Positions 1-11,620 of a DNA stretch of 64,000 bases are shown here, piece by piece. The DNA lies in the NCBI GenBank assembly GCA_018136815.1, contig CM030931.1, positions 9,993,072-10,057,071 of the forward strand, read 5' to 3'. The DNA is from Isochrysis galbana. Its lineage: Eukaryota; Haptophyta; Isochrysidales; Isochrysidaceae. A program made the translations under genes and the position numbers. Each line of letters opens with the position of its first letter. The first letter of the stretch is position 1. Under the pieces are notes generated by a model. It saw nothing but the letters and a program-made list of their open reading frames with translations. It did not search any database and was not told the origin of the DNA.

Positions 1-59
1 AAGATATGCTGCTCTAGTGGCCGAGCCAATTGCCCTCTCCAGCCTCGCACATCTTGTCG

Positions 60-1400
60 AATATCGGCATTGGCGAAAAAACCGCGTAAACGGTAACGTA
101 CCGAGATGCGTTCGAACACCCAACTTCCCACCTCTACCGAGCGCGCTGCCGGCGATTTCTCGGTCATCCACTACGATAGAATCCCCTACCAGGCACCATA
201 TCCGAATATGCCGCCCGAGCAGCCACGCCAATCGCCGCCGCCGCCCTCGCGCATCGCGAAATAGTCGGCCGTGTGTGGCGCCGACGACAACGCCAACGTC
301 ACCTGGCCGAACGGGCCGAGTGTCCAACTTTCGACCGCTGCCGGGCGCGCTGCCGGCGCTTCCTCGGTCATCCACTACGATAGAATGCCCTACCAGGCAC
401 CATATCCGAATATGCCGCCCGAGCAGCCACGCCAATCGCCGCCGCCGCCCTCGCGCATCGCGAAATAGTCGGCCGTTTGTGGCGCCGACGACTATGCGAA
501 CGTCACCCGGCCGAACGGGCCGAGTGCCCAACTTTCGACCGCTACCGGGCGCGCTGCCGGCGCTTTCTCGGTCATCCACTACGATAGAATCCCATACCAG
601 GCACCATATCCGAATATGCCGCCCGAGCAGCCACGCCAATCGCCGCCGCCGCCCTCGCGCATCGCGAAATAGACGGCCGTGTGTGGCGCCGACGACTACG
701 CGAACGTCACCCGGCCGAACGGGCCGAGTGTCCAACTTTCGACCGCTACCGGGCGCGCTGCCGGCGCTTTCTCGGTCATCCACTACGATAGAATGCCCTA
801 CCAGGCACCATATTCGAATATGCCGCCCGAGCAGCCACGCCAATCGCCGCCGCCGCCCGCGCGCATCGCGAAATAGTCGGCCGTGCGTGGCGCCGACGAC
901 TACGCCAACGTCACCTGGCCGAACGGGCCGAGTGCCCAAGTTTCGACCGCTACCGGGCGCGCTGCCGGCGCTTCCTCGGTCATCCACTACGATAGAATCC
1001 CATACCAGGCACCATATCCGAATATGCCGCCCGAGCAGCCACGCCAATCGCCGCCGCCGCCCGCGCGCATCGCGAAATAGTCGGCCGTGTGTGGCGCCGA
1101 CGACTATGCGAACGTCACCCGGCCGAACGGGCCGAGTGCCCAACTTTTGACCGCTACCGGGCGCGCTGCCGGGGCTTTCTCGGTCATCCACTACGATAGA
1201 ATCCCATACCAGGCACCATATCCGAATATGCCGCCCGAGCAGCCACGCCAATCGCCGCCGCCGCCCTCGCGCATCGCGAAATAGTCGGCCGTGTGTGGCG
1301 CCGACGACTACGCGAACGTCACCCGGCCGAATGGGCCGAGTGTCCAACTTTCGACCGCTACCGGGCGCGCTGCCGGCGATTTCTCGGTCATCCACTAAGA
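60..1400. repeat. 204-bp tandem satellite
   Basis: About six near-identical units with a 204-bp period (unit anchors at 271, 475, 679, 883 and 1087), plus a diverged unit at each end (about 60-200 and 1395-1590). The unit length is a multiple of three, so one frame stays open through all units from 17 to 1150 as a 68-residue repeat, while a second frame gives a 65-residue reading frame closed by TAG in every unit. Substitutions between units are few and scattered. A diverged single copy of part of the unit is recognisable near 27400-27530. No start context or domain supports real translation, so I annotate it as a satellite. Confidence 0.9.
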
Positions 1401-1589
1401 TAGAATGACACAAAAGGCATCAATTGGAAAGATGCCACCCTTATAGCTACGCCAATCGCCGCCGCCGCCCGCGCACATCGCGTCGAAGTTGGCCCTGTGC
1501 AACACCGAAAACAAGACCAGGGCTACGGGCCGAACGGGCCCGAGTGCCCAACTTTCGAACGCGACTGCGCTTGCCGCTGGCACTTCCTT

Positions 1590-2400
1590 ACCCCTCAGCT
1601 TGCATTTGGCAAGTTAACACACTTCACATGAAATGGTTCCGCCCCAGGAGCCAGATTCATGTACCTAGCGGCCTCGGCGTACACCTTTGCGGTGAAGGCG
1701 GAGATGAGACGTGAACACGACACACACCAGCTCTCAAGATTTCGGATCAACGCTGGGCGCGAACGCGTGGGGCCGGGCCAGGAGGCTTTGGGGGTTACAG
1801 GCAGGCCCGGAACAGCCGGGTCGCGACCGGCCCGTCGCGCCGCACGGCCACTTGAAGAGCTGCACCTCCAGGCGTCCAATCGAGCGCTTGTCGACGTCAA
1901 TAGGGGCCGTGGCCCTGGGCGTCGGGCCGGATCGAATCGAGGCATTCCTGCGGTGCGAGGGGCCAGGATGGGTTAGTGCGAGTGTGTGCGACCCTCAAGA
2001 ACCAGCGTGCGACCTACTAGTGACCCCCCACCCTGCTCGCGAGAGCTCTGGGCTCTGCATGGCCACCACCTCCAGGCCATTCTTCGGCCGATCGCGGGCG
2101 ATCGGACGTCGCGGAAGCTCCGCGTTTCTAATACTGATGCGCCCCACATTCACCACTCTGATTCCCTTCCGTGAGCGCCCCCCTCAATCTCCCAAAATAG
2201 CCCGCCACGCGCGGGGGAAGGGAGGGGAGTCCCTCACCGACGCCATTGCCCTTCGTGGGATGGGAGGGGGTGGTTCGGAGGGGGAGGGAGTTGGCGGGGC
2301 AGGTAGGGGGGGACCCTAAGGAATCCTTGGACACCCAGGGGAGGTGGGAAATAGTGGTTAAAAAGAGTGAGTGACCGGGCTACGTCTATTCACCCGATGA
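1590..2400. other. Intergenic, no supported gene
   Basis: Apart from the trailing end of the satellite there is only GC-rich DNA with overlapping short frames and no recognisable domain. A G-rich stretch lies at about 2210-2320. Confidence 0.5.
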
Positions 2401-2402
2401 CC

Positions 2403-2590
2403 AGGTCGTTGTCGCGCGACAGTCGTTTGCCTTCATTTGGTACCCCTCGTTTCCAAATACGCGATGCGCCGGTACCAAAAAAAATGTCTAGTATTTAAGC
2501 AAAGGCACCACCTCACAGTGCTCAACCATGTATATAAATGGAATGGCTACGCAAGCGATTGCAATGGATCATAAGTAAGATGGACGAGAA
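2403..2590. repeat. Dispersed direct duplication, copy 1
   Basis: This segment is repeated at 2941-3115. Both start with the same ~50 bp, share the segment around the word CACAGTGCTCAACCATG, and end with the same ~35 bp. They differ by small indels (a ~20-bp gain before the final block in copy 2). A third, shorter match to the first block lies at about 42890-42930 in reverse orientation. On the minus strand it gives a peptide containing NEGYQMKANDL that is preserved at 42.9 kb, so it may be a relic of a coding repeat. Confidence 0.75.
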
Positions 2591-2940
2591 CTTAAAAATA
2601 TTCATATTTATGAGCACGAAACGAAAAAAGACCCGATCGCCTTCAGGTCGACGTCTTCGCGGCGCTTGTCTTGTGCTTGCGGGTCGTCGGCCGACGGGCC
2701 GTGGATGGTCGAGCTCACGCCTTTGGAGTGGGCCTCGTAGAAGAGAGTCATTTTGCACCCCGCGCGCAAAGATGCATGCTTGGGGTCCTGGAGGTTCACC
2801 TCGTACTTTCCCGTTCCAAAGCCATTGCTATCGACGCGCCCGGGCGCGTTGCCCATGGTTGCCACGTGGCGCCTTTTTTTTTGGGGGGGGGGGCGCCGGG
2901 GCGGGGGCGGCCGCGCCGACGCGAGTAGAGTGAGCGCAAA

Positions 2941-3115
2941 GGTCGTTTGCCTTCATTTGGTACCCCTCGTTTCCAAATACGCGATGCGCCGCTCCCGGTA
3001 CTTGAGCAAAGGCACCCACCTCACAGTGCTCAACCATGTCTATAAATGGAATGACGGCTGATGATGTAGTACTCAAGCGATTGCAATGGATCATAAGAAA
3101 GATGGACGAGAACTT
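2941..3115. repeat. Dispersed direct duplication, copy 2
   Basis: Second copy of the ~175-bp segment, 540 bp downstream of the first in the same orientation. The DNA between the copies is GC-rich and contains a G-run at about 2880-2890. Confidence 0.75.
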
Positions 3116-3720
3116 TAAAACGGCCGGAGACGACGCACGAGGGAGACGCCGCCCGGGGGGGAACATTCGCCCATAATTTTTTTATCGATGATAATGGAAG
3201 TGCGAGTAGCCATGCCACCCCGCCTCCGGTACCAAATATCTTCTTTTTTTTCGAACATGAGTAGCCTCGCACGTCTCCCCGCCGCCCCCGTGACCCTTGC
3301 TTCATGGGGGGGAGTCTGCTACGTTTGCATTCGCTGTGGATAATCACTTGGTCACGGTCCTGATGACAAAGACGACCACCGCCACGAGCGCGGCGACGAC
3401 CCCAAGTGTGACCAACAAGGCGGTCAGCATTACTTTGTCGAAGATGAAGCGGAGGGCCAGCTGTGTTGGTGTTTCCACCGAGTCCGCACTGCACTCGACG
3501 TGGAGCGAGCGCACCGGGTGCGTCCACGAAACGAAGGCCGCGCGGGAGGCGCCACTCGAAACGAAAAAAGTAAGATGGAGCGAGAGAACGGAAGAAGAGG
3601 AAGAGAGAGGAGAGCGAGAGGGGGGGGAAGGCCGCGCGGGAGGCGCCCACCGCGGGCGTGGAGAGAGCGGCGAGGAGGCAAAAGGGGTGGGGAAGCGGAG
3701 GCTCTTTGCCGTCGTGCGCC

Positions 3721-6700
3721 ATGGAGATCGACCCATCGGTCTACTTCGTCTCTCGCTCGCGCCGCCTTGCCTCGCGCAACTCGCCGCCGCGCCGGCCAGC
3801 CTCAAGCCGGAGGGAGCACAGCATGTGGAGTGAGCCACTACTGCCACCGCCACACACACCGCACTCGGTGCGCGATCCTTTGCGCGACGAGGAGGCGATC
3901 GAAGCGTTCGCGGCGATGATGGCTGCGCGCCAACTCTCGCACGAAGCTATGACCCAGCTCGCACGACGCGCTGTCGAGCGTGCCAATGCGCTCGCTGGGT
4001 CTGCAAGGCGGACAGTACGCAGCTCTGGCAGACTCTCGGACGCCTCATCTACTTCGTCGAGCGTAAGCGCGGCATCGAGCGGACGTGGCACATTAGGGAG
4101 TCACACTCATAATTCGGCGCATTCGCTTTCTGGCGCCACCACCACGGCTCCCTCCAACTTCACCAACTTGAGCCGCTCTCGCGAGACACTCTCGTACACA
4201 TCAGAGCTTCTCGACTTGCGCCGGGACGAGATCACTGCCGAGGCGGACCGGTTGGAGGAGGCCAAGGCGGATCTGGCGCGCGAGCGCAAGCGTCTAGAGG
4301 CGGCATCCGCCGAGCTTCGGCATGCACACCACGAGCTCCACATCTCGCTGCCGCACAACGCCGCCGCGCGCATCCAAGCAGAGATGCGCGCAAACGCTGC
4401 CCGCGCCGAATTTGCTGCCCGACGCACGTCTGCTGAATCTGAGGCGCACAAGATCGCTGTGCGGCGGAAGGCCGAAGGGCAAGCGCGTGCAGAGCGCAGG
4501 CTGGCGCGTGCGCAGCTTAAGCTCGCTCTTATTTTGCAGTGCACTTTGCGAGCCCGCATGGCTCGTCGAAGAGTCGATCGGCTGCGAGCAGCACACGCTG
4601 AGGAGCGTCAGCGCAAGCTCATGGCGGAGGGCGCGCTTCGACGTAAACTGGCGCGTCGCGAGAGGCGGGACCTCGAGAACCGCTCGGCAGCCGCGCTGCA
4701 AGCACGCATGCGTGGAAGGTGGGCGCGGAGGAGCGATGTCAGCGTTCTCCGTATGAAGGAACGCGAGCGTAAGGCCGCGCTCACCACTAGGCTAAAGCGT
4801 CGTGACGCGGCACTCATGGTGCAGCGGGTGGCCCGCGGCAAGGCTGCAAGGTTGAAGGTGAATGAGCTTCGAGCCGAGCGGATCGCTCTTGCACGCATGC
4901 GAGCCGCCAACTCACGCTCCGCCCTGAAAGAGCGCCGTGCGGCGACGATCCTGCAGGGCTGGATACGCAAGCGCAAGGCTGAGCGCGAGCATAAGGCTTT
5001 GAGGCTGCGGACCACCCACGAACGCCGCCGATCTGTCTCAGAGCTGCGAAGGGATATGCAGCGCAGAGTTGCCGTCGTGGCCATCACATCCGCGTGGCGA
5101 GGCAAGCGCGCACGGCGCATCGCCCGTATGCGTCGGGACGCAGCGGCCGATCAGGAAGCTGCCAAGTTCTATTGGGAAGAGGGCGAACGGCTCAGAATCG
5201 AAAGGATGCAAGCCCTTCTCTCCAACGCTTCGCGGACGGAGGGCGCTGCGTCAGCGAAGCAACCTTCCTTGCCTGGTCGCCCACGTGTTGGTGGGAGCGA
5301 AGACTTGTCGAAGGGCGGCAGTGCGGACTCTCTGCGGGCAGCCGCCCGGCGGCGCATGAGCGCGGCGCTCCTGATACAATCTTATGCCCATCGAAGGATG
5401 GCGATCCGTCTGGTCGCACCACAGCGCCGCATGGTGAGGGAAGCCAAGGTGAAGCGCGTGGAGGATAGGATAGCTCGAAGGCGCGCGGCCAAGATGACCG
5501 CCGCTGCTACGTTGATTCAGTCTGCAGCGAGAATGCACGCAGCGCGAATCGTCATTGGGGAGAAGCGGGCTCTGAATGCGGAGAGGCAACGTGCAATGGA
5601 CGCGGTGCGTCGCGCAGCTGCTAGTTACTTAAAGTCGGTTGACTCATCAGCAGAGGCGGAGCAGAGACGAGCGACAAACGCCGCCGCAGCGATATTGCAA
5701 GCGGTCACTCGTGGACGTCGGGCGCGAAAGTTGGCCTCCGCGCTGGCAAAGCTACCTCCTGACCCGAGAGTTGTGGTCCATTCCGTGGCGATTGATGACG
5801 AGACTCTCTCGACGTATCATCAGGTGCGGTTGTCATTACTTTGCTCGTGTGTGTTCGCGAGCCTGTGCACTAAGGATTGGCATACCCCACCTGCTCTGCT
5901 CCAACGACGCTTCACATTGCGCCATGCCTGAACATCCCCCCTCCCTCCTGCGAAACGCAGCTGTGGTTCGCTGTGGAGCTTGGGAACGAAGGCTTGCTTC
6001 GTCAGACGACCAAAGTTCGACAGCCGTACGGGGGGCTCTCAGAGTTGCGGTTCGAGGAGACATTTCTCATCAAGCTCGTGGACGGCGAGAGTTTCCGCAC
6101 AGCAGACCGTCTGCGCGAACTCCTGCGAGATACCTCGGACGACGACAATGTGGAGATGGACCTCGTATTTACGCTCTTCGGCAAGCATGGCGCGAGCCCT
6201 GTGCAAGCTCTAGGCGAGGCCTATGTGAACCTCAAGGAAATGCTGACCTCTGGGTCGGATTTGGCTCCGCCAAACGTGCTGGAGATTCTCAACACAAGAG
6301 ACAAGGTCGTCGGCCGGCTCTCGGTCTCTGTCACCGCTATGGAGGCATTCAGGAAACTGAGCTCACCGCAGCTCGCGCCTTCAGTACAAGCCCGGTCCGC
6401 CGGCGTCTTTGAAGTGCTATCCCTGACGGAACCGACAAGTTGTGATGGGACACAACCTCACCCTCCCTTTACGATGGCAACGTCAACTGCGGCCACATCT
6501 GAGTCAGATGGCACTTTGGAGTCGACCATGGGAGGTCGCCCCGCTGTGGGGAAAGGCGACGGCGCCCCGACACAAGGGATGGTTGAGGAGCAGATCGGTG
6601 ATCGGCAGGATATGAGGATATCAAAGTGCGTCAGCCTAGACCGCTTGCTTAGAACTGAGGAAACTCCGCCCTCTCCTGAGCTTCCTCTGGAAGCCCGGCA

Positions 6701-6926
6701 CACAGAAGCGGATTTCCACAAAGCGGAGAGGCACTTTGTCTCAGAAGGGGCTGGGCGAATCGAGCCTGTTGATGGAGAAACAGAGCTCAGCAAGATCGGC
6801 GAAACGCGTAGTGGCGCTTGCCAACCGCACGAGCATTCACCTCTTGCTGTGGTGAGTCCAGCTGGGCAAGTATTCAAAGAGGATCCAGACGACGATTATG
6901 ATATTGGCGATTTTGAGCTCGAGTGA
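3721..6926 (+). CDS. IQ-motif protein with RPGRIP1-type C2 domain (two exons)
   Basis: Spliced gene, join 3721-5823 and 5961-6926, about 1022 residues. The start is the ATG in gccATGG context at 3721; the frame is open further upstream but without ATG. Residues ~210-670 are Arg/Ala-rich helix with about nine IQ-like calmodulin-binding motifs (for example AATILQGWIRKRKAE, AALLIQSYAHRRM, AATLIQSAARMHAAR). The end of exon 1 plus exon 2 (residues ~690-835) matches the RPGRIP1/RPGRIP1L C-terminal C2 domain pattern, including GEAYVNLKEM followed by VVGRLSVSV. The domain runs across the splice junction, which supports the intron. The tail is acidic and low-complexity. RPGRIP1-family proteins act at the ciliary transition zone; a flagellar-base role here is inference. 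GA-rich DNA lies just upstream (3590-3640). Confidence 0.85.
5824..5960 (+). other. Spliceosomal intron, phase 0, 137 nt
   Basis: Donor CAG|GTGCGG at 5824 and acceptor GCAG|CTG at 5960. Both flanking exons are in phase 0, so joining them gives an uninterrupted C2 domain. Without splicing, exon 1 runs into a stop soon after. It is the only intron in the window whose two ends I could place exactly. Confidence 0.8.
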
Positions 6927-7809
6927 AGCGATAAACTGGGACAAGCATCCTTCTTGTAAGGTGCTACCGTGTTGGACAAATAGGTATTTGCGTTTGCATT
7001 TTACCTTTGAACTAATCATTTTGGGCGGCAACGGCAACCACGGACAACTTCACCAGATGGGGTTTGCGTCTATATTGGCCAGGACGAGCTAATTTTTCCT
7101 CGCTAGCGCGCCGCCGATAAAGAAACGCTGATTGCTCTCTCCACGGCGCGTGTTCGTGCTGGGTCGGCCGGGACAGCAGGCGGGCAGGCTCGGGTTGTCC
7201 TGGTTTGGGCGCGCGAGTCCTCACCCCGCGGTGCAGGGCTTGATGCACTAGCTCGGCCACCAGGCTGGCAATGCCCTCAGTGTCCGGGGTGGGGAGGAGT
7301 CCCCATTGGATATTGGACTGTGTTAGTTGGTTTTAGCTTGGGTATTGGTGGGTCGCACACATCGGCGGGTGGGCGGGCGGACGGTAGGCCGCGCTGTCCG
7401 GCTCGTCGGACGCATCGGGCTCCACGTAGTCTTCGTAGGGTGTCGCCCAGCTGCCGCGTGCCGTGCGGCGGGTTCGCGATCCTTGTGGCTGTTGTGGGTA
7501 CTGTGGCTGATGTGGCTGCCAGTGGTTGCAAGTTGGAGGGTGGAGTAGGCCGAGTTGCGGGCCGTCGGGAGTCGGCGGCGGGGAGGAGTGCGTGTGTGGG
7601 TGGGTGTGAGGCTGGCGAGGTTGGCATGAGAGGGAATCACCTCCGCTACCATGTTGGAAGCTGTGGTGGTGTGGGTGGAGCTATGGATCAGCAAGAGGGA
7701 ATTGTATGAACAAGGGGAGTGGGGAGGGATGAGGAGGAGCTGGGGGACATCGGGTACGGGGCACGCGTATGAACAAGGGGCGGGGCTGCTGCTGGCGGAC
7801 TGGCCGAGG

Positions 7810-7975
7810 CGAGAAGCGTTCAATCACCATCACCCACAGCATGGAAAAGCGTTGCCAATCACCATCAGCCTACAGGTGGCAAAAGCGTTCAATCACCATC
7901 ACCCACAGCATGGAAAAGCGTTCAATCACCATCAGCCTACACGTGGAAAAGCGTTCAACCGCCATCACCCCCGCG
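7810..7975. repeat. Short tandem repeat (~36-44 bp units)
   Basis: About four imperfect units built around AAAGCGTTCAATCACCATCA followed alternately by CCCACAGCATGG or GCCTACACGTGG. The alternation suggests a higher-order dimer. No coding role is apparent. Confidence 0.8.
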
Positions 7976-8279
7976 CTACGCAGATTTTGCACGGACACGC
8001 TTCTTTTTTGTGGAGAAGTGTCGCCCTGACGAAATCTCCTACGCACGCATAGCTTCACGCGCGGGCATACTATCAGTAAAACGGATAGGGTCATGGGGCC
8101 TCGTTCCCCCCTTCCCCCCTTTCTCCATCGCAGACACCCCCTGGGTGGGCCTGCACACTCATCCTCAGCCCCTGCTTGCTGGTAGGGACTGAGCTGACAT
8201 CACTCCTGTCCAGACTCTCTCTCACCAAGCGCAAGCGCGCGCCGCGCGCCGCACGCATGCACGCATTCGCCTGCACTGG

Positions 8280-8490
8280 TCCCCCATCGTACTGACCCCC
8301 CCCCCTTCACCACTGAGCCACAGACCACTCGAGCCGCCATGAGGGCACCCAGGGCCAGCGAGGCCAGCGAGGGAGAGGCAAGGGAGGCCAGGGGCTCAAC
8401 TCCAGCCTCCACTGCCCACTGCCCCCTGAGCTGGCCCAGCTGGCCCTCTGGAGGGACCCGAAGGTCCCCTTAGAGGGTCAGAGGGGGGCC
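8280..8490. repeat. Retroposon-body fragment
   Basis: The stretch with GCCAGCGAGGGAGAGGCA and the following CCAGCCTCC...CCCCCTGAGCTG matches the body of the retroposon at 45976-46724 (around 46250-46310) and the copies at 54.5 and 27.8 kb. Neither terminal hairpin nor A-tail is present, so it is a fragment. Confidence 0.6.
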
Positions 8491-9311
8491 ATGGGGTCAT
8501 GGCGCGCGCAGGCATCGCACGCCCGTAATAGATAGAACGAAAAAAACGACGAGAAAAGAAAACGACACGATCTGACCCGAGAGAAGGTAATACCCACGCC
8601 CGTTGCTTACGATATGTTTACAGGTCGACACCCGACGCGATAGGCGGGCACCGCGAAAGACAAAATAAGGTAAGCGACGCGTGCGTTTACGTTGTCTACG
8701 GAATTTAGCTGACAGGCCTGCCCCAGCCCGCCCCCCACCCGCCTGGCCCGTCGTAGTCATAGTGCACGCGGGCCCACCCCCCGTAGGGGGGGTTGTGGGA
8801 GCGGGGGTGAGAGTGTGGGGTTTAGGCGATGGCGAGTGTGATACCGGAGGGGTGTGAGTCAGTAGCAGCATAGCGGGCACCTTCAAGAATGTTTTTTTAG
8901 CTTCACGCGCGGGGAGTTTGGCTTCCAGACTCACGCACGGCATGCGCACCGGGCGAAGTCTCGACGACAATGCGCCCGGGTCGGAGCCCGGGCTTCTGCC
9001 AGGCCGGGGACTGCCCGGCGTCTAGGTTGTCCACGAGGTGAGAGAGGTCTGCCTCGGTGAGGGGGGTCACCCTCGCGCGCGCAGGTGGATTTTTCCGCAA
9101 AATATTAAGGTTTTTTTTCGAGCTCTTCCGGCCGAGGGATAGCCACGTGAACAACACAACGAAACCTAAAATGACTGACCGTGATTGGCTGGTTGCAAAG
9201 GCATGGCTTCTCAGTTGACATCGAGCCTTCGCTCCATGCTAGGAAGGGTGGGAGCTTGAGACTGGGGTTGCACTTGTGATGAACACCGCCGGCCGATTCC
9301 TCGGAGCGCTC

Positions 9312-11218
9312 TCATCGTTGACGCGGCATTGACGAACTTCTCATTCTTCTATGGGAAGCTCTACGATGCGGAGCTGCCGGAATCCTCAAGTGGAACTCGG
9401 TGAGATACTCGTCAGCATGCAACCAGGCGTCGCCACCAACATATCTAGCTGCCCTCCGCACAGCCGCAAGACCGGCCCCATCACTGACAAATGGAGAGGA
9501 GGGAGCATTGAGTCACATGTGCGACGCATTTGGCGCAGCTAACCATGACCAGGCTCAAAACATGAGCACCTAGCCGACGAGCACCATGGGAAGGACTTGT
9601 GCCCGTGTAGGGCGTCGCGCCTACTGGAAAGACATCTTCCCACTCGAGTGCATTTCCTTCCTCTCCGATGCAAGCCGCCCATCTCAGCCAGCAAATGGGT
9701 AGCACATGGGCACGCTCGGACTAAGATCTCTCACCTGCGCGTAAGATTTATACATGACTTGGCGTAGTCCTTTCTGGAGAACACTTGCTCGCACTCGTAG
9801 GGCGACAGGTGCGGCACGCCCGGCCGATTGAGATTGGTGATTGTGACGTGGAGACGATGGCTGGCCGCCGAACTTCGTACATCATTGAGAAGCTCTGCTC
9901 TAAGCTTGATTAGGGCGCCCTGCTTTGAGTGAACAGTGGCATTGGCTAGGCCTTCCCGTACAAGGAGACGAATTAGAGTCGGATCCGTCACCACGAACTT
10001 GGGAGCATCCACTACACCCGATGCTCCCATGAGGGAGTGCAGCATCGAGTTCAAGTGTACAATGCACATCTGCATGACGTACGTTTCTGAACCCAACTGA
10101 TGAAAGACCTCGCGTGCATGACACCTTACGACACATACAGAAGTTACATGAGTAGCGCGCATGGGCCAACGGGTGTCATGCGAGCGAGATGGGTGCAACA
10201 CTCGCTGGCGGTGATAATGAAGGCCGGGGGTCTACACAGCGAGCATCGAAATTTGTGGGTGATATGATATGGGATAGTTCCAACGCACTGCGTCGACAAG
10301 GATGGCCCACAGGCGCCTCGCATTGAAGGTCCGCGTGCAAAGAAAGCAAAGGGATGAGGGTCAAGCTCACCACTCGGCAGCCTCATGGAGCATTTCCTCA
10401 ACGTCGGAGATGAGAGAGGCAGCGCCCTCGGGTAGGCCCAAAGGTCGCCGCGCCTCCTCCTGCATGTGCACTGCGCGGATGAGCGCTGCGGCACTATCGC
10501 ACTGCCCCTTGATCACGTGATATAGCCGCGATGAAGCTTGCCGCCCCGTCTCAGCGTCCCTGAGAATGGCTTGCATCTTTTGCTGATCGGCTTGAACGAC
10601 CAGTCCAAACACAAACCCCAAGAGGCTCCCACCAATGGACAAGACTTGTTCGCGCCACCCTATGTCGAAGAGGGGTGTCACGATGTGTATGCCTGCAATG
10701 ATGAGCCCAGTAAGCACGCGGTCCAGCACCACGAAGTCGCGCTTCGCGAGCACGATCTGGCAAGAGAAGTCGATGAACGTCAAGAAGAGGGGCCTGAACG
10801 TGAATTCTGGAAGCATGGGCGTGGGCTGGGCCAAAAAGCAATAGAAGAAGACGATCAGGATGCATAAAACCTGTGGCCGCCAGAGCTGTGGGCACCGGCC
10901 GCTGCTTGGGCGGGGTGGGTCGCCGGCGACAAGCGTGTAGAACCACCCAATTGAGAGGGTGAGCCCGCCGACCCAGTCGAGGTCTTGGTGTCGGAGAGCT
11001 GCAGCGAGGAGGAGTCCAAAGAAGCCAAAGCCCACGGCGACGATCATGCGATATGCCTCGGTCCTCCTCCTGGAGAGCTGGGAGCCAAGGAGCTCCGACG
11101 AGTCGGGGCGGAAGAGCCACCGTCGGAGGGAGTGGGGAAGCCAGGGGAGAAGCGAATGGTGCGGGCGCGCGGCGGCCAGCTCAGCCCCCCATCTGGCGAG
11201 GCCAAACGGTGAGGACAT
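9312..11218 (-). CDS. Membrane histidine-kinase-like protein, several exons
   Basis: Exon 1 starts at the ATG at 11218 and is open to 10369. It encodes an N-terminal region with several hydrophobic segments (residues ~60-190, e.g. VGFGFFGLLLAAAL and LCILIVFFYCFLA), then a helix with SSRLYHVIKGQ that resembles a kinase dimerisation/phospho-acceptor helix. Its end reads GAGTG|GTGAGC, a good donor. A second coding block at ~10130-9745 carries LVREGLANATVHS and LHVTITNLN, like the N-box of an HATPase_c domain. A third block at 9482-9312 carries DGAGLAAVRRAARYVGG and LTEFHLRIPA, like the G2 box and final strand, ending in TGA. Intermediate splice sites were not resolved. No receiver domain is seen. 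It may sense a membrane signal, or be a degenerate kinase. Confidence 0.6.
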
Positions 11219-11244
11219 TCCACCCCTCCACGCACACAGAGGAT

Positions 11245-11620
11245 GTGCGGGGGGGGGGGGGGGGGAGCAAGGGAAGGAGAGCGAGTGGGGGGGGGAGGGG
11301 GGAGAACGCGAGTGGAGTCCTAGCCTCTGAGTAGTGAATACGTGAAATACGTGAGAGAGTTGAGAGAAAAGAGATAGAAAGGAATGGAGGGAGAGGAAGA
11401 GAGGGGAGAGAGGGGAGAGCGAGGGGAGTGAGGGGAGAGAGGGGAGAGAGGGGAGAGAGGGGAGAGAGGGGAGAGAGGGGAGAGAGGGGAGAGAGAGGAG
11501 AGAGAGGAGAGAGAGAAAAGAGAGAGGAGAGAGAGAGGAGAGAGAGAGGAAGAGAGAGGAGAGAGAGAGGAGAGAGAGAGAAGAGGGGGGGTGGGAGGTG
11601 TGAGAAGGTGGGACAACGTG
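11245..11620. repeat. G and GA-rich low-complexity tract
   Basis: A G-run near 11251-11266 is followed by tandem GGGGAGAGA units (11395-11600). It sits immediately upstream of the minus-strand kinase-like gene, so its CT-rich strand precedes that start codon. Confidence 0.85.

Larger units (their letters stand above)
6930..9300. other. Intergenic region with repeat fragments
   Basis: No gene is supported here. It holds a GT-rich stretch (7270-7640), the tandem repeat at 7810-7975 and a retroposon-related fragment at 8280-8480. A minus-strand frame at 8903-9157 has no ATG and no recognisable domain. Confidence 0.5.

Noticed and set aside
8903-9157. Minus-strand 84-residue frame near a retroposon fragment
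   Set aside because: No ATG, no domain, and adjacent to repeat DNA.
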